NCBI GenBank assembly: GCA_945860375.1
Contig: CAMAQR010000025.1
Coordinates: 1-56,193, forward strand
Reading direction: 5' to 3'
Length of the DNA: 56,193 nucleotides
Source of the DNA: Pseudorhodobacter antarcticus
GTDB taxonomy: Bacteria > Pseudomonadota > Alphaproteobacteria > Rhodobacterales > Rhodobacteraceae
Shown in pieces: positions 8,782 to 17,189 of the stretch (its first letter is position 1; each line of letters opens with the position of its first letter). The notes under the pieces were generated by a model. That model did no database searches. It was not told the DNA's origin and was given only the letters and a program-made list of their open reading frames with translations. A program made the position numbers and the translations under genes.

Positions 8782-9887
8782 TCCCCGGACCCAGCCTTAT
8801 CCACATCCAAAGCGGCATCCTGCCCCGCCCGGCCCGCCGATGCAACCCGTGCCGCCATGCGTTCCAGAAAGCCCGCGTCTGACAACTGATAAGCCAGATT
8901 GATCGCCGCAGCGACCCCGGTTTCATCGGCCGAGCCGTGCGATTTGATCACGGTGCCGTTCAGCCCTAGAAACACCCCGCCGTTGACGCGGCGCGGATCA
9001 ATGCGCTTTTGAAGGCGTTTGAGCGAGTTCATCGCCAGCAATGCCGCGATCTTCGACCAAAACCCGGCGCGGAACGCCTCTTTCATGAAGTCGGAAATCA
9101 GTTTTGCCGTACCCTCACCGGTTTTCAGCGCGATGTTGCCGGTAAAACCATCGGTCACGATCACATCGACACGATCGGACGGAATATCTCCGCCCTCAAC
9201 GAAACCGACAAAGTCGTAACCACCCACGTCGGCGGCGGCGGCCATATGATCATGCGCCTCTTTCAACTCGGCGCGGCCCTTGTGTTCTTCAGTGCCGACG
9301 TTCAGCAGGCCGACGCGCGGGCGGGCGATGTTCATGCCGTTACGGGCATAGGATGCGCCCATGGCGGCGTATTGCAGCAAATCCGCCGCCTCGGCCTTGA
9401 TGTCTGCGCCGACGTCCAACATGACATTGAAGCCACCCGGATTGCGCGACGGCCAAAGGCAGGCAATGGCGGGACGGTTGACGCCGGGCAGCTTGCGAAG
9501 ACGGATCATCGACACCGCCATCAGCGCGCCAGTGTTGCCGCAAGACACGGCAACCCGCGCTTCGCCGTTTTTCACCGAATCAATGCAAGACCACATCGAG
9601 GTGCCATCGCCGTGGCGCATCACCTGAGAGGGCTTGTCGCTCATCAGCACCACACGCGGGGCGTGGCGCAGCGTCACCCGGGTTTTGATCGCGTCATGAC
9701 GTGCCAAAAGCGGCGCCAAAGCGACCTGATCCCCGTGCAAGATGAAATCCGCATCCGGAATGGCGGCGGCAGAAAGCACAAGACCTGCGACAACCACCGC
9801 AGGCCCGGCGTCTCCGCCCATCGCATCAACGGAAATCACGATGCGGCTTGCACCAAGGTTGGCCGAAGTATCAGGTCCGGTTCCCAT
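8778..9887 (-). CDS. plsX: Phosphate acyltransferase PlsX
   Basis: A 369-residue enzyme converting acyl-ACP to acyl-phosphate, the first step of phosphatidic acid synthesis with PlsY. The hallmark DAMGGDAGP segment is near residues 21-29, and [16 protein letters not shown] and [16 protein letters not shown] are conserved. It lies between rpmF (24-base gap) and fabH (4-base overlap), the standard lipid/ribosome cluster of proteobacteria. The annotated ATG at 9887 adds about 15 variable residues before [11 protein letters not shown]; a slightly later start cannot be excluded. Confidence 0.96.
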   Translation of the reverse strand: MGTGPDTSANLGASRIVISVDAMGGDAGPAVVVAGLVLSAAAIPDADFILHGDQVALAPLLARHDAIKTRVTLRHAPRVVLMSDKPSQVMRHGDGTSMWSCIDSVKNGEARVAVSCGNTGALMAVSMIRLRKLPGVNRPAIACLWPSRNPGGFNVMLDVGADIKAEAADLLQYAAMGASYARNGMNIARPRVGLLNVGTEEHKGRAELKEAHDHMAAAADVGGYDFVGFVEGGDIPSDRVDVIVTDGFTGNIALKTGEGTAKLISDFMKEAFRAGFWSKIAALLAMNSLKRLQKRIDPRRVNGGVFLGLNGTVIKSHGSADETGVAAAINLAYQLSDAGFLERMAARVASAGRAGQDAALDVDKAGSGE

Positions 9888-9911
9888 GGGGCAAGCGCGC
9901 GAAGGAGCGGC

Positions 9912-10115
9912 TTACGCCGCGTCCTCGTCGACTTCGACGGCTTTGGTCGCCACGACTTCGCGGGCGTCATAGTGGCCACAAGAAGGGCACACATGGTGCG
10001 GGCGCTTCAGCTCGCCGCAGTTGGTGCAATCTTGCGGGTTTCCAGCGACCAATGCGTCATGCGAGCGGCGCATGTTGCGCTTGGAACTGGTGGTGCGGTT
10101 CTGCGGGACAGCCAT
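9912..10115 (-). CDS. rpmF: 50S ribosomal protein L32
   Basis: A 67-residue L32 protein starting [20 protein letters not shown]. It carries four cysteines at 30, 33, 43 and 46 (CTNC and CPSC), so this is the zinc-binding form. The ATG at 10113-10115 is chosen because MAVPQ is the invariant family start; the frame extends nine codons further upstream without meaning. Confidence 0.96.
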   Translation of the reverse strand: MAVPQNRTTSSKRNMRRSHDALVAGNPQDCTNCGELKRPHHVCPSCGHYDAREVVATKAVEVDEDAA

Positions 10116-10277
10116 GTCACGACCTCGAGTAGTGGGGGACATGCCCCTGATTATGCTTTGATTTCAGCCACTTTACCCGATTAGTCACAAGCCCGGATAA
10201 AGCCCTGATTGAGGCGCGGAACATAGCCGGATTTCCGCCCGGCGCAAGCCCCATTCTGCACAGCACGGATTGGCGGG

Positions 10278-10850
10278 TCATTCCGCATCTGCGTCCGGCT
10301 TTTTCATCTGCGCCGCAAGGCCCGCAAGCCCGGCGAAGGGCTTCAGATCATCGGATTTCAACGGGGCCACGCCGGGGGCTGCAAACACGGCCTCGCCAAA
10401 CTCTGCCCCCTTCGCTCGCGGATACAAGGGCAGGGCCAGCACCAGCGCCTCCAGCGCCACGGCGGCCACGTCGATGATTTCGGGCAAGGGATCGGCATCC
10501 TCCTCGGGGATCTCGACCTCATCGCCCTTGGCCTCGATGTATTCGGCGCGGTAATGGCGTTCGACGCTGTCTTTCACCCGGCTGCGCACCGGGGCCAGCG
10601 TGATCGAGCAAGGCTGCACCACCAGACCCACCAATTCCGCCCGCAGCACCACATCAGCGCGACCCATCGGCGACATCTCACCCTTGAAGGAAAACTCGGA
10701 CAGTTCGAGCAAGCCCAAAGCCTGTGCCATCTGTGCGCGGGCCACGTCATCGGGGGCGAACGTAAAGCGCAAGGTCTTGCGCCCCGACACCAGGGCCGAC
10801 CGATAGGGCTGGCTGGGCAGGTCTGTTGGGGCGGCAATCGGGTCTGACAT
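10278..10850 (-). CDS. DUF177/YceD family protein
   Basis: A 190-residue acidic protein matching the YceD/DUF177 group, with LVGLVVQPCSITLAPVRSRV in the middle (the conserved Cys-containing strand). This family is almost always next to rpmF and is implicated in 23S rRNA/large-subunit maturation. Here a 162-base gap separates it from rpmF, longer than in many relatives. I chose ATG 10848-10850 (MSDPIAAPTDLPSQPY); the longer frame overlaps the divergent promoter region of the lipoprotein gene. Confidence 0.85.
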   Translation of the reverse strand: MSDPIAAPTDLPSQPYRSALVSGRKTLRFTFAPDDVARAQMAQALGLLELSEFSFKGEMSPMGRADVVLRAELVGLVVQPCSITLAPVRSRVKDSVERHYRAEYIEAKGDEVEIPEEDADPLPEIIDVAAVALEALVLALPLYPRAKGAEFGEAVFAAPGVAPLKSDDLKPFAGLAGLAAQMKKPDADAE

Positions 10851-11056
10851 TGGCTTTCCTTCACGCTTGGTGCGGAAATCTGGTCTGAAACCAGCGTAAC
10901 CGCGTTCCATTCTTGAACAGCGACGCGACCTGTCGTAAGCCAAAGGCAAGAGCCGCCGACCATCGCGCGCAGTCCAATCCGATACTGACCTCACAGGTCC
11001 AGTGCAAGGGTAAGCTGCGCCGTGTCGGGGGTGTTGGCCGCAAGGCAATGGCAGGG

Positions 11057-11542
11057 ATGGCGCAGTTGGTGGACATATCACGTCTGAACGGGGCTGCTGC
11101 CCGCTTGCGGATCACGATGTTTGGGCTGGTACTGCTGCTGGCGGCGGGCTGTTCTGCGGTCTACCGCAACCACGGCTATGTGCCCGCCGACACGGAACTT
11201 GCGCTGATCGAAGTGGGCGTTGACACCCGCGACACGGTGGCAGCCACGGTTGGGCGGCCATCTACGTCAGGGCTTTTGAACGATGTGGGCTGGTACTATG
11301 TGCAAAGTCGCTGGAAACATGCCGGCGCGCTGCCGCCCCGCGAAGAAGAACGCCAGATCGTGGCGATCACCTTCACCGAGGCCGGAATGGTCGAAAATGT
11401 CGAACGGTTCGGGCTGGAACAAGGCCGCGTTGTCGCCTTGTCGCGCCGCGTTACAGACAGCAATATCAAGGGCATGAGCATTCTACGGCAACTGTTCGGC
11501 AGCCTTGGCCGTCTGCGTGCCGATCAGTTGTTGAATCTCTGA
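11057..11542 (+). CDS. bamE: SmpA/OmlA (BamE-like) outer membrane lipoprotein
   Basis: With the start chosen at 11057, this is a 161-residue lipoprotein with a type II signal peptide and lipobox LLAAGC, giving Cys32 as lipidated residue. The mature part starts SAVYRNHGYVPADTELALIE and has VGVDTRDTVAATVGRPSTSG, the SmpA/OmlA signature. BamE stabilises the beta-barrel assembly machine. Starts at 11048 (MAGMAQ) and 11117 (MFGLV) are also possible. It is divergent from the DUF177 gene and 27 bases ahead of olsB. Confidence 0.85.
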   Translation: MAQLVDISRLNGAAARLRITMFGLVLLLAAGCSAVYRNHGYVPADTELALIEVGVDTRDTVAATVGRPSTSGLLNDVGWYYVQSRWKHAGALPPREEERQIVAITFTEAGMVENVERFGLEQGRVVALSRRVTDSNIKGMSILRQLFGSLGRLRADQLLNL

Positions 11543-11569
11543 TCCGACCCGGGCGTGACCTGACTGATC

Positions 11570-12331
11570 ATGACACTGGCAGACGTTGGCAAAAAAGCGC
11601 TGATGCGGATTGAAAAGGGTCGCTTTGTTGCCCGACTGGCACAAACCGAAGATGACCTGACCCGCGCCTTGGCCTTACGGACGCAGGTGTTTCGCACCAG
11701 CCGCGCTGTGCCGGGTGGTGATGGCGATCGCTTCGACGCCCTGTGCCAGCATGTTCTGGTCGAAAGCATGGGCCAATTGGTCTGCTGCTATCGTTTGCTG
11801 CCCATCGCCAGTGGCGCAGACCTGTCCCAAAGCTATGCGGCGCAGTTCTATGATCTGACGCGGCTTGCGGCCTATCCGGGGGCGATGCTGGAACTGGGGC
11901 GATTCTGTCTGCATCCAGATCACCACGACCCCGACATCCTGCGGCTGGCTTGGGGGGCGATGGCGCGGGTGGTGGATGATCTGGACGCAAAGCTGCTGTT
12001 TGGCTGTTCTTCGTTTGACGGTGCCAATCCTGCCGCACACAGCGCGGCGCTGGCCCTGTTGCGCGACGGGCATCTGGTGCCAGAGCGTTGGCGGCCCTTG
12101 GCCCTGCCAGGGGCCTATCCCTATGCCAGCACCCTGACCGAGGCTTCCGATCTGCGCGCGGGCATACAGGCCATGCCACCTTTGTTGCGCACCTATCTTG
12201 CGATGGGGGGCTGGGTCAGCGATCATGCGGTGATCGACAGCGATCTTGACACGCTGCACGTCTTCACTGACGTTGAAATCGACCGCATCCCCGCGGCGCG
12301 GGCGCGGGCACTGCGCCTGATTGCGCAGTAA
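11570..12331 (+). CDS. olsB: L-ornithine N-alpha-acyltransferase OlsB (GNAT fold)
   Basis: A 253-residue acyl-ACP-dependent acyltransferase that makes lyso-ornithine lipid, a phosphorus-free membrane lipid. The hemolysin-like acetyltransferase core has LARTEDD-like start (RLAQTEDDLTRALALRTQVF), MLELGRFCLHPDHHD and LFGCSSFDGANPAAH. The second enzyme, OlsA, is not in the window. It follows the BamE-like gene closely, an arrangement seen in Rhodobacterales. Other hemolysin-type acyltransferases look similar, so substrate is inferred from the family. Confidence 0.82.
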   Translation: MTLADVGKKALMRIEKGRFVARLAQTEDDLTRALALRTQVFRTSRAVPGGDGDRFDALCQHVLVESMGQLVCCYRLLPIASGADLSQSYAAQFYDLTRLAAYPGAMLELGRFCLHPDHHDPDILRLAWGAMARVVDDLDAKLLFGCSSFDGANPAAHSAALALLRDGHLVPERWRPLALPGAYPYASTLTEASDLRAGIQAMPPLLRTYLAMGGWVSDHAVIDSDLDTLHVFTDVEIDRIPAARARALRLIAQ

Positions 12332-12381
12332 CTTTGCGACTAGGCGTTGACCTTCTGCGCCGCTGCACATAATTCCGCCCC

Positions 12382-14184
12382 ATGGCACGCGCACCCCTCC
12401 TTCAACTATCCGGCATCTCGCTGACTTTCGGCGGCAATCCCCTCTTTGACGGTCTGGACCTTGTGGTTCAGGCGGGCGACCGGGTGGCCCTTGTGGGTCG
12501 CAACGGGTCTGGCAAGTCCACCTTGATGAAGGTGATGGCCGGGCTGGTCGAACCTGACAAAGGCATCCGCGTGGTGCCCGCCGGGGTTTCGGTGGGCTAT
12601 ATGGAACAAGACCCGGATCTGTCGGGGTTTGAAACCTTGGGCGACTATGCCGCAAGCTGTCTGCCGGACGGCGAGGAATACAAGGTGCCGATGGTGGCCG
12701 AAGGGTTGAAGTTCAATCCCGAAACGCCCGTCGCCACGGCCTCTGGTGGGGAACGTCGCCGTGCGGCCTTGGCCAAGCTGTTGGCCGAAGAGCCCGCCTT
12801 GATGCTTCTAGATGAGCCGACCAACCATCTCGACATCCAAGCCATTGAATGGCTTGAAGAAGAGCTGAAAGGCACCCGCACCGCCTTTGTGTTGATTTCC
12901 CACGATCGCGCCTTTCTGCGCGCGCTAACCCGCGCGACGTTGTGGCTGGACCGCGGCCAGATCCGCCGCCGCGAAGCGGGCTTTGACGGCTTTGAGGAAT
13001 GGCGCGAAACCATTTGGGCCGAAGAAGACGACGCCCGCCACAAGCTGGACCGCAAGATCAAGGCCGAGGCGAAATGGGCGGTCGAAGGCATCTCTGCCCG
13101 GCGCAAACGCAATCAAGGCCGGGTGCGCGCACTGGCCGCGCTGCGCGATGAACGCGGGTCGCAAATCCGCCGCCAGGGCACTGCCGCGATGGAACTGGAA
13201 ACCGGAGTTGTGTCAGGCAAACGGGTGATTGAGGCCAAGAACCTGACCAAGATCTTTGGCGACAAGCAGATCGTGCGCGACTTCGATTTGCGGGTACAGC
13301 GCGGCGACCGTGTGGCCTTTGTCGGCCCGAATGGCGTTGGCAAAACCACTTTGCTCAAGATGTTGATCGGGGAACTGGCCCCCGATTCGGGTACGGTGAC
13401 TTTGGGGACCAACCTTGAAGTCGCGGTTTTCGATCAGGCCCGCGCCCGTCTGGACCCCGAGGCGACGCTGTGGGACAGCCTGACCAACGATCCGATGATG
13501 GCGGTTTCCGGCGCGTCCGATCAGGTCATGGTGCGGGGCAACCCGAAACATGTGATCGCCTATCTGAAAGATTTCCTCTTCGACGAATCGCAGGCCCGCG
13601 CCCCGGTGAAATCGCTGTCGGGGGGTGAAAAGGCTCGGCTTTTGCTGGCCCGTCTGATGGCGCAGCCGTCGAACCTGTTGATCATGGACGAGCCGACCAA
13701 CGATCTCGACGTGGAAACGCTGGACCTGTTGCAGGATATTCTGGGCGACTACGACGGAACGGTTCTTTTGGTCAGCCACGACCGCGATTTCATTGACCGC
13801 ATCGCGACGGCGACGGTGGCGCTGGAAGGCAACGGCAATGCCACCGCCTATCCGGGCGGCTGGTCGGATTACGCGGCACAGCGCGGGGCGCTGGCGTTGG
13901 AAATGCCCACGAAAACCGGGTCTTCACATGTGAACCTGCGGGCTGACGTGAAGAAAGCCGCCGAAGGTCTTAATTTCGCTGAACGAAAGCGCCTAGAGGT
14001 GCTGCCGGGCATCATGGAACGGCTGGAAGCCGAGATCAACAAGCTGTCCGACTTCCTGTCAGACGCCGAAATGTTCACGCGTGAACCCGTCAAGTTCCGC
14101 AAGGCAACCGAAGCCATTGCAGACCGCCAAGCCACCCTTGCAGCCGCCGAAGAGGAATGGCTGGGTCTGGACGAGCGGTCCTAG
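12382..14184 (+). CDS. ABC-F family ATPase, Uup-like
   Basis: A 600-residue soluble protein with two ABC cassettes and no membrane segments. Walker A motifs are GRNGSGKST (39-47) and GPNGVGKTT; signature motifs are ASGGERRR and LSGGEKARLL; Walker B are LMLLDEPTNHLD and LIMDEPTNDLD. A long charged linker lies between them and a helical, coiled-coil-like C-terminus follows. ABC-F proteins act on ribosomes or, for Uup, on DNA/ribosome intermediates. The stop TAG at 14182-14184 overlaps the convergent gene's stop in the palindrome CTAG. Confidence 0.9.
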   Translation: MARAPLLQLSGISLTFGGNPLFDGLDLVVQAGDRVALVGRNGSGKSTLMKVMAGLVEPDKGIRVVPAGVSVGYMEQDPDLSGFETLGDYAASCLPDGEEYKVPMVAEGLKFNPETPVATASGGERRRAALAKLLAEEPALMLLDEPTNHLDIQAIEWLEEELKGTRTAFVLISHDRAFLRALTRATLWLDRGQIRRREAGFDGFEEWRETIWAEEDDARHKLDRKIKAEAKWAVEGISARRKRNQGRVRALAALRDERGSQIRRQGTAAMELETGVVSGKRVIEAKNLTKIFGDKQIVRDFDLRVQRGDRVAFVGPNGVGKTTLLKMLIGELAPDSGTVTLGTNLEVAVFDQARARLDPEATLWDSLTNDPMMAVSGASDQVMVRGNPKHVIAYLKDFLFDESQARAPVKSLSGGEKARLLLARLMAQPSNLLIMDEPTNDLDVETLDLLQDILGDYDGTVLLVSHDRDFIDRIATATVALEGNGNATAYPGGWSDYAAQRGALALEMPTKTGSSHVNLRADVKKAAEGLNFAERKRLEVLPGIMERLEAEINKLSDFLSDAEMFTREPVKFRKATEAIADRQATLAAAEEEWLGLDERS

Positions 14185-14654
14185 TTACAGATATCGCTGT
14201 CGACATTGGGGATCAGGAACGCGCGGTCATCGCCGCGCGTGCCCGAAATCTCGACAAACCGGTCGCCCTCAAACCACATGCCAAGACGACCCACTGTCAG
14301 CAAAAGCGCGCCCTTTTTTGCGCCGGTGAGGGTAAAGCCCCCGGCATCGCCCTCCAACAAGCAATTCAAGCCATCACCCTTGGCTTTGCACTCGGCAAAA
14401 GCATGATAATAATAGGGATCGCCGCGCATCATCACAAAGACGTCCAACATTTTGATCTGGCCTCTGTCGCTGCGCGCGGATGTGGTGACGGTGATTGACG
14501 TGACCAGCTGATCGGGATGTTCGGCCAAATGGGCCTTGGTGTAGTTGCGCGCGAAACATCCGCTCAGGCGGGCGTTGCCAAAATGGCTTTGCAGGACGTT
14601 TTCTGCGGTGGCGGGGCTGGCGAGCAATGCCGTCAGCAACAAAATGCGGCGCAT
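14181..14654 (-). CDS. Exported protein of unknown function
   Basis: A 157-residue protein with a clear Sec signal peptide (MRRILLLTALLASPATAEN, cleavage after ATA). The mature part has Cys residues at CFARNYTK, FAECKAK, LNCLLEG and the C-terminal ICN, possibly disulfide-bonded. I do not recognise the family. The chosen ATG at 14652-14654 starts the signal peptide; the longer frame is an overlap with the TPM gene. It is convergent with the ABC-F gene and 67 bases downstream of the TPM gene. Confidence 0.75.
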   Translation of the reverse strand: MRRILLLTALLASPATAENVLQSHFGNARLSGCFARNYTKAHLAEHPDQLVTSITVTTSARSDRGQIKMLDVFVMMRGDPYYYHAFAECKAKGDGLNCLLEGDAGGFTLTGAKKGALLLTVGRLGMWFEGDRFVEISGTRGDDRAFLIPNVDSDICN

Positions 14655-14721
14655 CGGAAACCTTTCATTGCAATGGCCAAGTGTTGCGCAGCTTTGCCCA
14701 CCGCGCAAGGTGCGGAATGGC

Positions 14722-15564
14722 CTACCACTTGCCCGAAGCGCCACCACCCGAAGACCGTCCGCCGCCAAAGCCGGAATTGCCAGAGCCGCCGGACCCGCGC
14801 ACAGGGATCGCAAAGGGGTCACGCCGCTCAAAGCTGCATTGGGTGCAGCGCGTGACTTGCAGCCCGGACCCTGCCAGCGTCTTGGTCGCAGCCGTCACCG
14901 TGTCGCGATGCCGGCGCAGCCCGCGCGCGCCGCATTGCGGGCAGGCGCGAAACCGGGTCAGGCCGTCGCCGATCTTGTGGCGCAGCAGCAGCAGCGCGAC
15001 GCCGACAAAAGCCACGGCAAACACCGCAAAGCCGGCCGGATCGCTTTCTGGTTCAACCGCCGGCGGGGGTGCCTTTGCCGCAAAGGGCTTGGCCAAACCC
15101 GAGATCACCGCTTCAACCGCCAGCGCAATGCTGCCTGCATAATCATCCCGGCGAAACGCGGGCAGCATATCGCGGTCAATCACCCGCTGCGCCAGCCCGT
15201 CATACACCGGGTCATAGCCCGCGCCCAAAGCAATGCGTGTCTCGCGATCCTCTTTGGCGATCAATATCAGGATGCCGTCGTTGCGGGTGGCATCCCCGAT
15301 GCCCCAATGGTTGAACAGCTTTTTGCCATAAGAGCCAATGGATTGGCCCGATCCGCCATAGTCGGCAATCCGCCCCATTGTCGCGACCACAATATGCACG
15401 CCCGTTTCGGCTCGGGCCGCTTGCAACTGGTTGGTCAGTGCCAATTCTTGTTCCGCTGTCAGCAGATCGGCGTAATCCGACACCGTATCCGTCAGCGGGG
15501 CAGGCAAATCCTGTGCCAGTGCCAGAACCGGAAACGCCAGCAAGAACAGAATGATGCGCAACAT
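14722..15564 (-). CDS. TPM-domain membrane protein (YgcG type)
   Basis: A 280-residue protein with signal peptide (MLRIILFLLAFPVLALAQ), a TPM domain at about 25-150 (VSDYADLLTAEQELALTNQL, ALGAGYDPVYDG), one transmembrane helix near 177-195 (FAVFAVAFVGVALLLL), then two CPQC/CTQC pairs resembling a zinc ribbon, and a Gly/Ser-rich tail ending SGKW. TPM proteins have been linked to photosystem repair and phosphatase-like activity; the role here is unknown. It begins 3 bases after the decarboxylase stop, so the two are cotranscribed. Confidence 0.85.
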   Translation of the reverse strand: MLRIILFLLAFPVLALAQDLPAPLTDTVSDYADLLTAEQELALTNQLQAARAETGVHIVVATMGRIADYGGSGQSIGSYGKKLFNHWGIGDATRNDGILILIAKEDRETRIALGAGYDPVYDGLAQRVIDRDMLPAFRRDDYAGSIALAVEAVISGLAKPFAAKAPPPAVEPESDPAGFAVFAVAFVGVALLLLRHKIGDGLTRFRACPQCGARGLRRHRDTVTAATKTLAGSGLQVTRCTQCSFERRDPFAIPVRGSGGSGNSGFGGGRSSGGGASGKW

Positions 15565-15567
15565 TCC

Positions 15568-16950
15568 CTATCCGATCAGCTCTGAGACCACTTGCGCTAT
15601 CATCATGACATCGTCGCGGGTGCAGTCAAACTGCCCCACCTGCACGCGAATCACATAGGCGCCCTGATGCCGGGTCTGGGTCAGATAGATCCGGCCATCG
15701 TCGTTGATCCGGGTCAGCAACGTCTCGGTCAGTGCATCCGTCGCCAGAGCAAAGGTGAACAGCGACAGCGCCGGTTCGCTGGTGATGGTGACGCCGTTCT
15801 GGGCACGCAGGGCCTCACAGACCTCGGTCGCCCACAAAACATGGTTGCGGATGCGGGTGCGCAATCCTTGCAGCCCATAGGCGCGCAGCGTGAACCACAG
15901 CTTCAACGCGCGAAAACGGCGGCCAAGAGGCACCGTCCATTCATTGAAATTGACGATTTCTTCGCGGCCCCCCGTTTCCAGATAAGTCGGGCGCAAGCCA
16001 AGGGTTTTCACCTGCGGTGTGGGATCGCGCAGGAATTGCACCGCGCAATCAAACTGCGCGCCCAGCCATTTATGCGGGTTGAAAACGATGGAATCCGCGC
16101 CCTCAATCCCCGCCCACAGGGTGCGAAACTCGGGGCAGATCATCGCAGACCCGGCCCAGGCGGCATCGACATGCACGGGCAAGCCGCGCGCCTTGGCGAC
16201 CGCGATGCAGTCGCCGATGCGATCGAACGCCCCGACAGAGGTGCCGCCGACGCACAAGACCACCCCCACCGGGCGCAGACCCGCCGCAAGGTCGGCATCA
16301 ATCAGTGCGGCCAGCGCGGATGGGTCCATCGACAGGCTGGCATCGGTGGGCACCTTGACCAGATTGTTCTGCCCGATTCCCGCAATCCGCACCGCCTTGT
16401 CCACCGAGCTGTGCGTCTGCGCGCTGGCATAGATGCGCAAGCAGGGTTTGCCCGTCAGTCCCATTGTATTGCCTGAAAAATCCAGCGCTTGTTCGCGCAT
16501 GGTCAACACCGCCGACAAAGTGGCAGTGGTGGCGCTGTCATGGATGGTTCCCGTAAAACCTTCGGGCAGGCCCAGCCCTTGGCGCAGCCAATCCACCATC
16601 ACCTGTTCGATTTCGGTCGCCGCTGGTGAGGTCTGCCACAGCATCCCTTGCGCGGCCATCGCATTGGCCAGTTGTTCGGCCAGCATCGAGGCAGGCGAGG
16701 CATTGGCCGGGAAATAGGCAAAGAAGCGCGGGTGTTGCCAATGCGTCATTCCCGGCGGAACAATACGCTCAAAATCGGCAAAGATGGTTTCGACGGACTC
16801 GGGCGCCTCTGGCGGGCCGGGGGGCAGCAGCGCCGCAATATCACCGGGCGCGGTGTTGGCGCGCACCGATTGGACGCGCAGACCCGCATGATAGTCATGC
16901 GCCCAATCGGCGGCGCGTTTGGACCAATGCCGCAAGTCATCGTGGTTCAT
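15568..16950 (-). CDS. PLP-dependent group II decarboxylase (aromatic-amino-acid type)
   Basis: A 460-residue fold-type I PLP enzyme. Lys294 in NPHKWLGAQF is the Schiff-base residue, Asp262 in VHVDAAWAGSAM binds the pyridine nitrogen, and His180 in SAQTHSSVDKA stacks on the ring. MTHWQHPRFFAYFPANAS is the conserved N-terminal substrate region. The family decarboxylates aromatic L-amino acids, and some members make aldehydes. The start at 16948-16950 (MNHDDLRHWSKRAADW) is preferred over an unconserved extension. It is divergent from the cysS leader region. Confidence 0.87.
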   Translation of the reverse strand: MNHDDLRHWSKRAADWAHDYHAGLRVQSVRANTAPGDIAALLPPGPPEAPESVETIFADFERIVPPGMTHWQHPRFFAYFPANASPASMLAEQLANAMAAQGMLWQTSPAATEIEQVMVDWLRQGLGLPEGFTGTIHDSATTATLSAVLTMREQALDFSGNTMGLTGKPCLRIYASAQTHSSVDKAVRIAGIGQNNLVKVPTDASLSMDPSALAALIDADLAAGLRPVGVVLCVGGTSVGAFDRIGDCIAVAKARGLPVHVDAAWAGSAMICPEFRTLWAGIEGADSIVFNPHKWLGAQFDCAVQFLRDPTPQVKTLGLRPTYLETGGREEIVNFNEWTVPLGRRFRALKLWFTLRAYGLQGLRTRIRNHVLWATEVCEALRAQNGVTITSEPALSLFTFALATDALTETLLTRINDDGRIYLTQTRHQGAYVIRVQVGQFDCTRDDVMMIAQVVSELIG

Positions 16951-17019
16951 GGCTGGCTCCTGTTTCGCGCGCAGGTTACGCGGGCGCAGGCGGGGCGTCC
17001 AGCCTTGCATGGCGAGGGC

Positions 17020-17048
17020 TTGGCGGCGCAAGATTGGCTCGCTATAAG
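17020..17048 (+). promoter_or_regulatory. Predicted sigma70 promoter of the cysS leader
   Basis: A TTGGCG element (17020-17025) and a TATAAG element (17043-17048) are separated by exactly 17 bases. A start 7 bases past the -10 would fall on the A of the leader ATG at 17055, so the mRNA could be leaderless; a start slightly upstream would retain the AAGG at 17046-17049 as ribosome-binding site. This is motif reading only. Confidence 0.55.
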
Positions 17049-17054
17049 GCGGCT

Positions 17055-17096
17055 ATGGAACATATGGGCGTCTTTTGCTGCTGCATTACCTGCTGA
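17055..17096 (+). CDS. Polycysteine leader peptide of cysS (13 codons)
   Basis: A short ORF encoding MEHMGVFCCCITC, with four Cys among 13 residues and three consecutive TGC codons (17076-17084) plus TGC before the stop TGA at 17094-17096. AAGG sits 5 bases before the ATG. It ends 93 bases before the cysS start. Leader peptides rich in the amino acid whose supply controls the downstream gene are the classic sign of ribosome-mediated attenuation, and polycysteine leaders are known in mycobacteria. Here the gene downstream is cysteinyl-tRNA synthetase, which makes a cysteine-charging sensor plausible. Confidence 0.7.
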   Translation: MEHMGVFCCCITC

Positions 17097-17119
17097 CATT
17101 TGTCAGGCGGGCCCATCAT

Positions 17120-17182
17120 CTCATTCCTGAAACAGGATCAAGCTGATAGACCCGCGCCGGAAGCTGCGAAGGTGGGAATGAG
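17120..17182 (+). promoter_or_regulatory. Candidate anti-Shine-Dalgarno pairing ahead of cysS
   Basis: CTCATTCC at 17120-17127 is perfectly complementary to GGAATGAG at 17175-17182, which overlaps the purine-rich ribosome-binding region (GGAATGAGGG) of cysS; flanking G-U pairs could extend the stem. A small CCTG/CAGG hairpin sits within the loop, and TGACA-TT-TGTCA spans the leader stop codon. This could let ribosome position on the leader decide whether the cysS start is accessible. Structure is inferred by eye. Confidence 0.45.
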
Positions 17183-17189
17183 GGTTGCG

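Noticed and set aside
8797..8805. Perfect DnaA-box sequence TTATCCACA
   Set aside because: Single copy within the 3' end of plsX, no cluster, no AT-rich unwinding region, no origin genes.
17100..17189. Longer cysS start at 17100 or 17178
   Set aside because: The extension is unlike the family, and the 17178 ATG has poor spacing to its purine run, whereas 17190 has GAGGG at 5 bases and gives the conserved MIRLHNT start.
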